A stretch of DNA of 55,969 nucleotides from an uncultured Eubacteriales bacterium. GTDB lineage: Bacteria; Bacillota; Clostridia; Christensenellales; Borkfalkiaceae. Below are positions 42,119 through 50,496 of the stretch, in pieces; positions within the stretch are counted from its first letter, which is position 1, and each line of letters begins with the position of its first letter. The translations under genes were made by a program, and so were the position numbers. The notes beneath the pieces were generated by a model. It saw only the letters and a list, made by a program, of their open reading frames with translations, had not been told where the DNA came from and made no database searches. The stretch is from NCBI GenBank assembly GCA_900548285.1, contig URKE01000007.1:1-55969 (forward strand). The letters are read 5' to 3'.

Positions 42119-45100
42119 ATGAAGAAAATCAGACTTTTGGCATTGATTTTGTGTATGGTTGCGGCAACGGCGTGCTTTTTCGCCTGCGGCAAACCCGGAA
42201 CTTCGGAATCCGCAGGTTCGACCGGCGGAAGCGACACAATAAGAATGTCGGAAATCGGGCTCGATCTTTTTGAGGACAAAAAACTGACTTTACCGGAGTC
42301 GGTTTCGGGAGTTGCCGCGTGGGCAAGCGCGGACGAAACGATTGTAACCGTTAAAGACGGCGTGGTTTCGGCTATGGGTCAGAAAGAGGGCTTGGCAGAG
42401 GTCAGCGCAACGGTGGGAGATATCTCCGTGATTTACCCGATCAGGGTAACGGACACCGGCGACAGACCGTTCCTTACGGTGGATGCGTTTTCCGTCTATA
42501 AGGGAAAAACGGCGGACATCAAAGAGCATCTTACTCTTACGTATAAGGAAACCGACGTTACGGAAGGCGTTACGTATACTTACAATCCCGTCGGCAATCA
42601 GGTTACCGTCGCCGAGGACGGAACGGTGAGCGGCGTCGCTGCCGGAATGACGAAAATTCAGGTAAGAGCGACGTATAGAGGATTTACGACCGCCGCGAAA
42701 GCCGTTTCCGTTACGGTTGAAGAATCGGATATCGTAAAACCCGTTAAGGATAAAGTTTCGCTCTCGATTCTCGAAGGCGACGTCGATCCCACGTCTTACG
42801 AAATAGAAGCGGAAGTGTTCGTAAACGCCGAAAAGGTCGAGGGAGCGACGATCGTCGCGTCGATCGAGGAAGGCGAGGAATTTGTCGGACTCGACGGTCT
42901 TACCGTAACCGCTAAAGCGATAGGCAAAGCGGTGATTCTTCTCACGTACAATAACGGCGAAACCACCGTTACAGGAAGAATCGAAATCACCGTCCACGAC
43001 GATACCGTAGAATATAACGCGGGCGCGCTTATGTCGCCCAACGCCGGCAGCACGTTCAATAAAGTGTTCGACGGCGAGTTCGAGGGTTGTTACGCGTATA
43101 CTCTCGGCAAAGAGGGTAATTATTGGGATAACGCCGTTGTAAGCAGCACTCTCGAGAGTATTCCGAATAACGGATACAAGACGTTCTCTTATGATATTTA
43201 CCTCGTCGACAGCGCTGCGCTCGTGGTTTATATACCTTCGGCGTTCCAGAGCAATTCCGGAGCGTATTGCATGTACGACTTTTCCACCACCGGGAACAAA
43301 TTCGGCGCATCGCTGATGGGGAAATACACCGGCGACGACGACCTTCTCCACATTTACGGAGCGGACGGACAACGCCTTGCCGACGGAACGGAACTCGTAA
43401 CGGGGCAGTGGTATACTATCGTTTACGACCTTTCCACTTACACCGACGGCTGGTCGATGATGGGCTTCTCCATAAACGCAACGGCGAACGGACAGAAAGC
43501 GTATCTCCGCAACTTTGCTTATCACACCACGGCTAATCTGTTGCCGAACGGAACTTACGACGCCCGTCACCCGATAGGCGAAGTGGAAGATCCCGAAGTG
43601 ACCGACGAAAAGGACGATTTCCTTAACAAACTCATTATCGGTTCTAAGGCAGTTTCGGTCAAAAAAGTAGCAAACGGCGACTTTGCGGGTTCGTATAAGA
43701 TCAGAAGTCAGATAACGGCTTCCAGCGGAACGATTTCTTTCAACGATATTCACAATATCGCGTTTGAACCGCAGGGATTCTTCACCGAAGGATATCATTA
43801 TATTAAGTTCGATATTTATATCGCAAGCGGCAACGGTCTCGGAATCTGCAACTGGATTAAGGGCGTAGACGGCAAAGCGGACGTTAAACTCGAAACGACT
43901 ATCACCCCGGATACCGCCACGCACGACACAGTTCGCATTTACAACGAAAGAGGAAATCTCTCCGCGCTTAAACAGGGCGGCTGGTACACCGTTCTCGTCG
44001 ACGTGCCTTACGATGAAAACAATCTGCCCGAATGGGATCTGTTCTATATCGGTTTGCCCGGCTCCAAATACGTGCCTGCGATCGGATACGTCAGAAACTT
44101 CGAATATCTCAAAGCCGACCCCGAAATCGTCGGCGATAGCAGCAAAATCGCGCAGGAATTAACTACGGCGGCAAGCCTCGTTAAGCAGGCGGAAGCGATC
44201 GACGGCGTTGAAGAGGCGTATCTCTATACGAACAACACCGCAAACTGGTACGCCGGCAGACTTGACTTTAAGCCCGAAACTTACTATAATAAGGCCGTCG
44301 CGCTTAAAGTAAGATATAACGACGCGGCTCGTTTGTTCTTCTCTATAAACTACGTCAACTCCTATGACAGAAACAACTGGACGTTCGATAAGAACATTCA
44401 CCATTTCACTCTTAGCGGAGAATACGTCAAAACACCCGTCGAAAACGTCTGGTACGAACTCGTTATCGATCTCACCGCTACGGGAAACAGAGACTGGATG
44501 AATTATATCACTATGGACGCAACCGGCGAAACCGGCAAGGGCGCGTACATTGCGGATCTCAGAATTCTCGACGAACGTCCGTTCGATATTCCCGAAGAAG
44601 ACACCTCGAACATCGCGAAGTATATCGCCCGCGCAGACGAATCGACTATAGAAAAAGTCGGAACGTATGAAGGCGTAGAAAACGCGTATAAGTATACGAA
44701 TAACGGCAACTGGTACACCGGAAGAATCAGCATCGACGTAAACGCGTTCAAAGGCAAATATATCTCGATAAAAATTCGCAACGAACATACCGGAACGTTC
44801 AATCTGTATCAGAATCAAAAATCCGTAACAAGTTGTTCTTACGCCAAGATTTATAGTCTTTCTGGCAAAAAAATTACCGAAATGCTTAAAGATACCTGGT
44901 ACGAAATCGTTTTGGATTATACCGGAATCGCTCCCGAAGAATCTTACTGGTGCAGTTACCTCGAGGGTACAAGTCCGTTAATTACCTACCTTGCAGACTT
45001 GCAGATTCTCGATGAAAATCCCTATCCTGAAGAAAATCCGGATCCGGAAGTAACTAACATCGATATGATGATATCGAGAGGAACGATTGAGAAACAGGAT

Positions 45101-45919
45101 GGAAAAGTTGACGGCGTTGCAAACGCGTATCTTTACACGAACAAATCCGGTAGTTTCTACGAAGACGTAATCGGTTTTGACTTATCAACTCTTGTTACGA
45201 AAGGCAAAGTTACGATGCTGAAAGCAAAACTTAACGGTTCGGCGACGGTCAATTACAGCATCGATTGGGTGAATTCCGTTCAGAAAGGCAGCGGTTGGAC
45301 GTTTGATAATAATATTTATTATCGTACGTTGAAAGGAGATAAGGTTTCCGCGCTTTCTGCAGATGAATGGAGATATATCGTCATCGACCTTAGCGGTTTA
45401 ACCAACTGGGTAAACTATATCTGCGTCAATCCGAACGAAAGTATGTATATCGCCGATTTGCAGATTCTCGACAAAGATCCGTTCTTCTCGGTTATCGATA
45501 AATATCTCAGCGCGCCGGAAGCGGCGACTATGGAAAGAGTCGGAACGTTTGAAAACGTCGAAAACGCGTATAAGTACACGAATACAGGCAACTGGTGGTC
45601 CGGCAGACTTGACGTTAAAACTGCGGATTTTGCCGGCAAGTATGTTTCCGTTAAAATTTATATCGATTATAGCGGAACGTTCATACTCGGCGAGCAGGCT
45701 GCGGCTATCGGCGAACTCGCGCACGTGAAAATTTATAATCTGCAAGGCGAAGAGGTTCCCGCTCTTTCGCAAGGGGTTTGGTATGAGGTCGTTATGGATT
45801 ATACGGCCACAACTCCGGAAACCTGGTGGAGCAGTCGTATCGAACCGTCGTCAACGATAATAACTTACCTTGCTGATCTTCAGATACTGGATGAAAATCC
45901 TCACGCGGCAAACGCATAA
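42119..45919 (+). CDS. modular lipoprotein with Big-2-like and six repeated jelly-roll-like modules
   Basis: A 1266-residue secreted protein. The signal peptide ends FFACGK, so it is lipid-anchored. An N-terminal part (about 40-290) resembles tandem bacterial Ig-like domains: VAAWASADETIVTVKDGVVSAMGQ is a typical Big-2 line. Six modules of about 135-195 residues follow, starting near 298, 497, 677, 831, 980 and 1124. Shared marks are ENAYKYTNTGNWWSGRL near the module start, KIYNLQGEEV, a WYEVVxDYT line and YLADLQILDENP at the end. Aromatic-rich beta modules of this plan fit carbohydrate binding. No catalytic domain is seen, so it is probably a surface glycan-capture protein. The start follows AGGAGGAAAATAT. 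A terminator-like hairpin follows. Confidence 0.8.
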   Translation: MKKIRLLALILCMVAATACFFACGKPGTSESAGSTGGSDTIRMSEIGLDLFEDKKLTLPESVSGVAAWASADETIVTVKDGVVSAMGQKEGLAEVSATVGDISVIYPIRVTDTGDRPFLTVDAFSVYKGKTADIKEHLTLTYKETDVTEGVTYTYNPVGNQVTVAEDGTVSGVAAGMTKIQVRATYRGFTTAAKAVSVTVEESDIVKPVKDKVSLSILEGDVDPTSYEIEAEVFVNAEKVEGATIVASIEEGEEFVGLDGLTVTAKAIGKAVILLTYNNGETTVTGRIEITVHDDTVEYNAGALMSPNAGSTFNKVFDGEFEGCYAYTLGKEGNYWDNAVVSSTLESIPNNGYKTFSYDIYLVDSAALVVYIPSAFQSNSGAYCMYDFSTTGNKFGASLMGKYTGDDDLLHIYGADGQRLADGTELVTGQWYTIVYDLSTYTDGWSMMGFSINATANGQKAYLRNFAYHTTANLLPNGTYDARHPIGEVEDPEVTDEKDDFLNKLIIGSKAVSVKKVANGDFAGSYKIRSQITASSGTISFNDIHNIAFEPQGFFTEGYHYIKFDIYIASGNGLGICNWIKGVDGKADVKLETTITPDTATHDTVRIYNERGNLSALKQGGWYTVLVDVPYDENNLPEWDLFYIGLPGSKYVPAIGYVRNFEYLKADPEIVGDSSKIAQELTTAASLVKQAEAIDGVEEAYLYTNNTANWYAGRLDFKPETYYNKAVALKVRYNDAARLFFSINYVNSYDRNNWTFDKNIHHFTLSGEYVKTPVENVWYELVIDLTATGNRDWMNYITMDATGETGKGAYIADLRILDERPFDIPEEDTSNIAKYIARADESTIEKVGTYEGVENAYKYTNNGNWYTGRISIDVNAFKGKYISIKIRNEHTGTFNLYQNQKSVTSCSYAKIYSLSGKKITEMLKDTWYEIVLDYTGIAPEESYWCSYLEGTSPLITYLADLQILDENPYPEENPDPEVTNIDMMISRGTIEKQDGKVDGVANAYLYTNKSGSFYEDVIGFDLSTLVTKGKVTMLKAKLNGSATVNYSIDWVNSVQKGSGWTFDNNIYYRTLKGDKVSALSADEWRYIVIDLSGLTNWVNYICVNPNESMYIADLQILDKDPFFSVIDKYLSAPEAATMERVGTFENVENAYKYTNTGNWWSGRLDVKTADFAGKYVSVKIYIDYSGTFILGEQAAAIGELAHVKIYNLQGEEVPALSQGVWYEVVMDYTATTPETWWSSRIEPSSTIITYLADLQILDENPHAANA

Positions 45920-45933
45920 CAAACAAAACTCGT

Positions 45934-45962
45934 TACGGGGGACGCAAGTCCCCCGTATATTT
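45934..45962 (+). terminator. hairpin after the modular lipoprotein
   Basis: TACGGGGGAC (45934-45943) pairs with GTCCCCCGTA (45948-45957) around a GCAA tetraloop. The following TATTTA is only weakly T-rich, so this may be a partial terminator or a stability element. The next gene begins nine bases later. Confidence 0.6.
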
Positions 45963-45970
45963 AACAGAAT

Positions 45971-46642
45971 ATGGAAGCAATAAAAGAAAATACCGTTTCC
46001 GCAAAAGGGCAACTCGTCAATTCCGATTCGCTCAGATTTTACGGCGACGAAAACGCGAAAATCAAAATACTCATCGTCGGCAATTCCATCACCCGCCACG
46101 GCGTTCTGCCGTCTATCGGCTGGTATCATGATTTCGGTATGGCGGCATCGGCGGAAGAGAACGATTACGTGCATCTCCTGATGAAAAAATGGAGGGAGAG
46201 AAACGTTGACTTTTTTCTTGCCGTTAAGCAAGCCGCCGCGTGGGAAGTAAAGGTCAACGAAGGCAGAGCGGAAGAGGAAAACTTTGAAGATCTCGCCTGT
46301 TTTAAACCCGGTTTTATAATTTTCCGCCTGGCGGAAAACGTTTCGACGGAGATCGACGGCGAATATTTTTTAAACGCGCTCGACGATCTTATCAAAAAAC
46401 TTAACAAAGGCAACGGCGAAGTGATTTACACCACTTCGTTCTGGAAAAATAAAACCGTATCGGACGCGATACGGAAAAAAGCGGGAGAGGGCAGGCTCGT
46501 CGAACTCGAGGACTTAGGCGAGGACGCGTCCATGAAGGCTTACGGAAAGTTTGAACATTCCGGCATTTGCGCTCACCCCGGAGATAAAGGTATGGCGGCG
46601 ATAGCCGATCGGATAGACGGCGCGCTTCAAAGGTGGTTCTGA
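45971..46642 (+). CDS. SGNH-type esterase (cytoplasmic)
   Basis: A 223-residue hydrolase of the SGNH fold without a signal peptide. Block I is LIVGNSITRHG (nucleophile Ser39), the block III equivalent is FRLAENVS with Asn, and block V is CAHPGDKGM with the catalytic His. It probably acts as an acetylesterase on imported glycans, in line with its position directly before GH28. It starts at the ATG after AACAGAATATGG-type context with only a weak ribosome-binding site. The next gene begins two bases after its stop. Confidence 0.78.
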   Translation: MEAIKENTVSAKGQLVNSDSLRFYGDENAKIKILIVGNSITRHGVLPSIGWYHDFGMAASAEENDYVHLLMKKWRERNVDFFLAVKQAAAWEVKVNEGRAEEENFEDLACFKPGFIIFRLAENVSTEIDGEYFLNALDDLIKKLNKGNGEVIYTTSFWKNKTVSDAIRKKAGEGRLVELEDLGEDASMKAYGKFEHSGICAHPGDKGMAAIADRIDGALQRWF

Positions 46643-46643
46643 T

Positions 46644-49154
46644 ATGTCGAACGAAAGACGGATTTACAAAAATTATTATATGACGGACAGGGCGTACGTC
46701 GATATTTCCCAAGCCGCGGCAGGCGAAAACGTGGGCAAACTCGGAATGACGAAAAAGATTCTGTGCTGGCCTAAAAAGACTTACGACGGCGACGCCGCGC
46801 TCGAACTGATTCCGCAAAAACAGGGCGAACCTTTTTCCGTGACCGTTCCGCTCGGCGGAAAGGATTTTTCGGATAAGGACGCGCTCTCGATCGCCGTGAA
46901 CGGCGCAACGCCGTGCGATATGATTAAAATCGAAGTTTACGGCGCGAACGGCGAAAAAAGCGTTGACGAAATCAACTTTTTCAACGACAGGTGGTCGAGA
47001 TTGCTCGTTTCTCTTGAGGGAAATTCCGCCGTCTGCGCCGCGGAGAAAATGGTTGTTTCCTTTTACAGCGTGAAAGGAATCCCGGTGGAAAACGAAAACG
47101 CTTATATCGGCGAGATTTACTTCGGAAATATCGTCGATTTCCGCTTTGAAAGAGGCGATTTCGTCAGAAATTTTTCCGGCGGCGGCAAATTGACCGGCGG
47201 CAAAATTCCGACGGAAGACGGGCGGGCGACCGGCGGCGGAACAACAGGTTCGGACGGCTTTCTGGAATATGAATTTTCCGACTTCGAGCCGCTTGTTTTT
47301 CCGGCGTTTTCAAAGGCGAGATATTCCGTTTTAAACGCCGTTATTTCGATAAAGGACAGTTTGAGAATAACCGCCGAAAACCTCGGCGGATGCGAAGATT
47401 TCAGGCTTTACGTTCTGACGGACAAAAAGAAGAAATTTACGAAAAAAGGCGTTTCGTTCAGGCTTGAAAAAGGCGGAATAAAAACGACGATCGTTCCGAT
47501 AGAGAGCCTCGTTTCGTCGGCAGGCGAGCGGCTTGCGGGCATAAAAATAGAGCCTTTGCGCAAAGCGGGAAAAATCAGATTGTTCGAGGTCGCGCCGTCG
47601 CAGGAAAAGGATATTATCGGCGACGATTTCGCCGTGGCGTTTATGAATAAAAAGCCCGTCGCGGTTAAAAATCCGTATCGGGTGAAAATCGCGGGCAAAA
47701 CTTATTACGCGAAAGATTTCGGCGCGAAAGGCAACTTTTACGATAACGATACCGAAGCGATTCAGCGCGCCGTTGACAAAGCGGCGGGCGAGGGCGGCGG
47801 AAAAGTGGTTCTGAAAGACGGTTGTTTCGTCGCAACTCATATCGTGATGAAAAGCGGCGTGGAACTCCGTATCGACGAAAGCGCGACGCTCGTTCAGAGC
47901 GAAGTTCCCGCGCATTACGCCTATCCCGTCGCTTACGAACACGATAATTTTTACTATTCCATTCAGTGGGCGCACAACTTCCTCGTGCATAACAAGCCGC
48001 TCGTTTACGGCAACGGAATAAGCCGCTTCAAAGTTACGGGCAAAGGTCGGATAAGAATGGCGGATACGGGGAGCGAGGCTCTTTGCGGCGGCTGGCCGTA
48101 TTACGATATTCACTGTAATTCGCTCATCCACATTATCCCGATAATGTTCAACAAATGCACGGACTTCGAGGTGAGCGGGGTTACAATCGTGCGGGCGAAC
48201 AGTTATCATCTTTTCACGGCGCACTGCAAAAACGCGTTTATAAACGACCTGAAGTTTATCGATCCGAGGTGTTTAAGCGCGGACGGCATAGGGATAAACG
48301 GCTCTAAAAATTACCTTATCGCGAACGTGACGATGGTAACGAACGACGACGGCGTAACTCTGAACCCCGGCTATATCGACCCGCGCGGCTACGACGGCAA
48401 TTATTGGGATTGCACGCCCGGCGCGGACAATTCGATAGATAACGTCGAGATTTGCTTTAGTTACATCAACTCGGCTTACGGCGGATGGGGAAAGGCGATA
48501 GCGTTCATTCCGTGGGGAAAATCGGGCGAAAATCAGGAATTCGAGATGACGGAAAACGTTTTCGTTCACGATTGTGTTTTAAAAGGCGGATGCGCCGTCG
48601 GAACCTGGTGCGACGATCCCTATCACGGCAAACAGCCGTTTGACGGCACGGAAACGGACGATTATTCGCCGGTGGCGGATATCACTTTCCGCAATAATAT
48701 TTATCTCTCTAAATGCGACTTGTTGACGGTTAAAGTGACGAATATGGTTTCGGATAACGAACTGAAATCTTCCGTAGAGGTCGTAAACGGCGACTTTCAC
48801 GACAGATTATGTAACTGGAAGCGAAGCGGCGCGGTTGAATTTTTGCAAGGCGAGGGCTTTGTTCGCCTTGGCGGCAACGGCGGGAACATTAAGGGCGCGG
48901 AAAACGGCGCTGCGGCGGAAAACATTGAAAACGGGGAGATCAGGCAGATTCTTTCTTCCGAAAAGGGAAATAACAAATTTGCCGCGGAAGTTCTCGGGAA
49001 AGGCGTTTTGTTTGTCGGCGACGAGAAAACGCCGTTCGACGTGACCGAAAAAACGGTTATAACGGTCGAAAAGCAATACCGCTCGGTGAAAAATATCGCC
49101 GTGGGCGTTGCGAGCGACGGGAAAGCGATTGTTTATAGAATCGAAAAGCAGTAA
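46644..49154 (+). CDS. GH28-like galacturonase with N-terminal beta-domain
   Basis: An 836-residue protein, no signal peptide. The first 345 residues or so are a beta-rich region I do not recognise. The right-handed beta-helix starts with DFGAKGNFYDNDTEAIQRAVDKA (about 357-379), a typical pectin-lyase-fold opening. GH28-like catalytic lines follow: SADGIGIN and NDDGVTLN with an Asp pair (568-569). The last 130 residues form a separate beta-type tail. Family members cleave polygalacturonan or the rhamnogalacturonan backbone. Lack of a signal peptide suggests action on imported oligosaccharides. It starts one base after the esterase stop. It is the last gene of the + strand run; a MITE-like element is inserted directly after its stop codon. 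Confidence 0.82.
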   Translation: MSNERRIYKNYYMTDRAYVDISQAAAGENVGKLGMTKKILCWPKKTYDGDAALELIPQKQGEPFSVTVPLGGKDFSDKDALSIAVNGATPCDMIKIEVYGANGEKSVDEINFFNDRWSRLLVSLEGNSAVCAAEKMVVSFYSVKGIPVENENAYIGEIYFGNIVDFRFERGDFVRNFSGGGKLTGGKIPTEDGRATGGGTTGSDGFLEYEFSDFEPLVFPAFSKARYSVLNAVISIKDSLRITAENLGGCEDFRLYVLTDKKKKFTKKGVSFRLEKGGIKTTIVPIESLVSSAGERLAGIKIEPLRKAGKIRLFEVAPSQEKDIIGDDFAVAFMNKKPVAVKNPYRVKIAGKTYYAKDFGAKGNFYDNDTEAIQRAVDKAAGEGGGKVVLKDGCFVATHIVMKSGVELRIDESATLVQSEVPAHYAYPVAYEHDNFYYSIQWAHNFLVHNKPLVYGNGISRFKVTGKGRIRMADTGSEALCGGWPYYDIHCNSLIHIIPIMFNKCTDFEVSGVTIVRANSYHLFTAHCKNAFINDLKFIDPRCLSADGIGINGSKNYLIANVTMVTNDDGVTLNPGYIDPRGYDGNYWDCTPGADNSIDNVEICFSYINSAYGGWGKAIAFIPWGKSGENQEFEMTENVFVHDCVLKGGCAVGTWCDDPYHGKQPFDGTETDDYSPVADITFRNNIYLSKCDLLTVKVTNMVSDNELKSSVEVVNGDFHDRLCNWKRSGAVEFLQGEGFVRLGGNGGNIKGAENGAAAENIENGEIRQILSSEKGNNKFAAEVLGKGVLFVGDEKTPFDVTEKTVITVEKQYRSVKNIAVGVASDGKAIVYRIEKQ

Positions 49155-49160
49155 AAAGCA

Positions 49161-49455
49161 TAGGCATTGCATTCCTTATCACTAATTACCGAAAAGGCGT
49201 CTTTTTCGCTATTTTCCGCGACCGTTCGGGCGCAGTACGTCCAGTACAGCAACCCTCACGTTCGCAAAAAATCATCAAAAAATGCGCTCTTTTCGGTGCG
49301 AAGCATTTTTGCGGATGAGAAACCGACCGCATTGCGGCTCGTTTAGGCAAGGCAAACGCCCGAAGTTGTACTTGCCGTACTACGAGCGGCGTTTAACGCC
49401 GCATAAATCGGTTTATCACCGCAAAAATAACTAGTGATAAGGAATGCAATGCCTA
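49161..49455. mobile_element. MITE-like element with 24-bp terminal inverted repeats
   Basis: The element is 295 bases long. Its ends are perfect 24-bp inverted repeats (49161-49184 and 49432-49455), starting TAGGCATTGC and ending with GCAATGCCTA. The outermost TA on each side could be a duplicated TA target, as made by IS630/mariner-type transposases. Inside, partial inverted repeats such as CAGTACGTCCAGTAC and GTACTTGCCGTAC would let the whole element fold. It carries no transposase gene and no credible frame. This fits a miniature inverted-repeat transposable element moved by an enzyme encoded elsewhere. Confidence 0.75.
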
Positions 49456-49457
49456 AT

Positions 49458-49503
49458 AAAAAGCGGTTCTTCGGATTTTCGGATCTTCGGAAACGCTTTT
49501 TTT
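49458..49503. terminator. terminator between converging genes
   Basis: AAAAAGCG (49458-49465) pairs with CGCTTTTT (49494-49501), with further partial pairing inside. T-runs follow on the plus strand and flank it on the minus strand, so it could serve both the GH28 gene (+) and the DMT transporter gene (-). Confidence 0.65.
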
Positions 49504-49536
49504 GTTGTTTTTTTATAATTCGCGCAGACGCAAACG

Positions 49537-50487
49537 TCAGAACATAAATAAAATTGTCGCCGCGAGCGAAATCACGATCTGAACGAGTTGGAGCACGGTC
49601 GGCTTTTCGCGATAAAAAAGGAAAGCGAGCAAACTCGAAAAAAGTATTGTCGCGCCCGTGATGAGCGGATATTGCGCAACCGCAACGACGTGCTCCGCCG
49701 CGACGGACGACATGAGAAAAGCCGTTCCGTTTACCGCGCCGAACGCCGCTCCGCACCCTATCGCTACGGGACGGAAAAGGATGACGGGTTGTTTTTCTTC
49801 GTTCTGCGTTTTATCGCTTTTGCCTGACGCCGTCGTCAACGCGAACGCGGCAAGCGAGATTACGAACTGAATTCCGTAAGTGTAAAAAGTGAATTCCGCG
49901 CCGAGCGCCGCGCCTTCTCTGACGGAATTGAATTTCGAGAGCGTGGAACTGAGTCCGTTAAGAATAAACAAAAACACGCACAAAACGTAAAAAAATACGG
50001 AAGTCTTTTTCTTTGTGTCGCCGTCGGTTTGCGCTTCTCCGGCGTTTTTATTCTTTTTGCCGAAAAAAACGGGCAGGCAGAGCGCGATAATCATAATCGC
50101 CACGCCGATGAGATTGCAGCCCGAAACGCTTTCTTTCAGAAAAACGATGCCCGCGAAAAACGGAACGATCATACCGCCGAGCATTAAAAACAGCGAATAA
50201 ACGGCAATGTCGCCGAGTGCGAGGGTTTTTATACCGATCGCGCTGCTTAAAATATTGACGAGCGAAAGCCCGAACGCCATACACAGCGAAAACGGATTAA
50301 GGTTGAAAACCGTTCCGGATGAAACCAGTTTTATTATAAAGAAAATCACGCCAGCAAAAAGCGAGTAAAGCAGACTGAACGACAATGAAGCCCGAACTGT
50401 TTTGCCGTAATTTTTTTCAAAGGCTTTCGTCACCATGAACTGCGAGCCGAACAAAAATGACGCTCCGATAAGCATTGCGTAGTACAT
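49537..50487 (-). CDS. DMT superfamily transporter (EamA-like)
   Basis: A 316-residue membrane protein with about ten helices arranged as two EamA-type repeats. The first repeat starts MYYAMLIGASFLFGSQFMVTKAF. A charged cytoplasmic loop of about 30 residues (GKKNKNAGEAQTDGDTKKKT) separates the halves. Proteins of this superfamily move metabolites or sugars; in this setting export or uptake of a monosaccharide is plausible but unproven. It starts at the ATG at 50487, nine bases after the end of the SASA esterase gene, so it is the last gene of a three-gene minus-strand operon. Confidence 0.87.
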   Translation of the reverse strand: MYYAMLIGASFLFGSQFMVTKAFEKNYGKTVRASLSFSLLYSLFAGVIFFIIKLVSSGTVFNLNPFSLCMAFGLSLVNILSSAIGIKTLALGDIAVYSLFLMLGGMIVPFFAGIVFLKESVSGCNLIGVAIMIIALCLPVFFGKKNKNAGEAQTDGDTKKKTSVFFYVLCVFLFILNGLSSTLSKFNSVREGAALGAEFTFYTYGIQFVISLAAFALTTASGKSDKTQNEEKQPVILFRPVAIGCGAAFGAVNGTAFLMSSVAAEHVVAVAQYPLITGATILFSSLLAFLFYREKPTVLQLVQIVISLAATILFMF

Positions 50488-50496
50488 AATCGGTTT

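Noticed and set aside
42290..43924. 544-codon frame on the minus strand
   Set aside because: Antisense to the modular lipoprotein gene, without ribosome-binding site or domain.
49343..49756. 137-codon minus-strand frame crossing the MITE-like element
   Set aside because: It runs through the element, a terminator and the end of the DMT gene in another frame. No site or domain.
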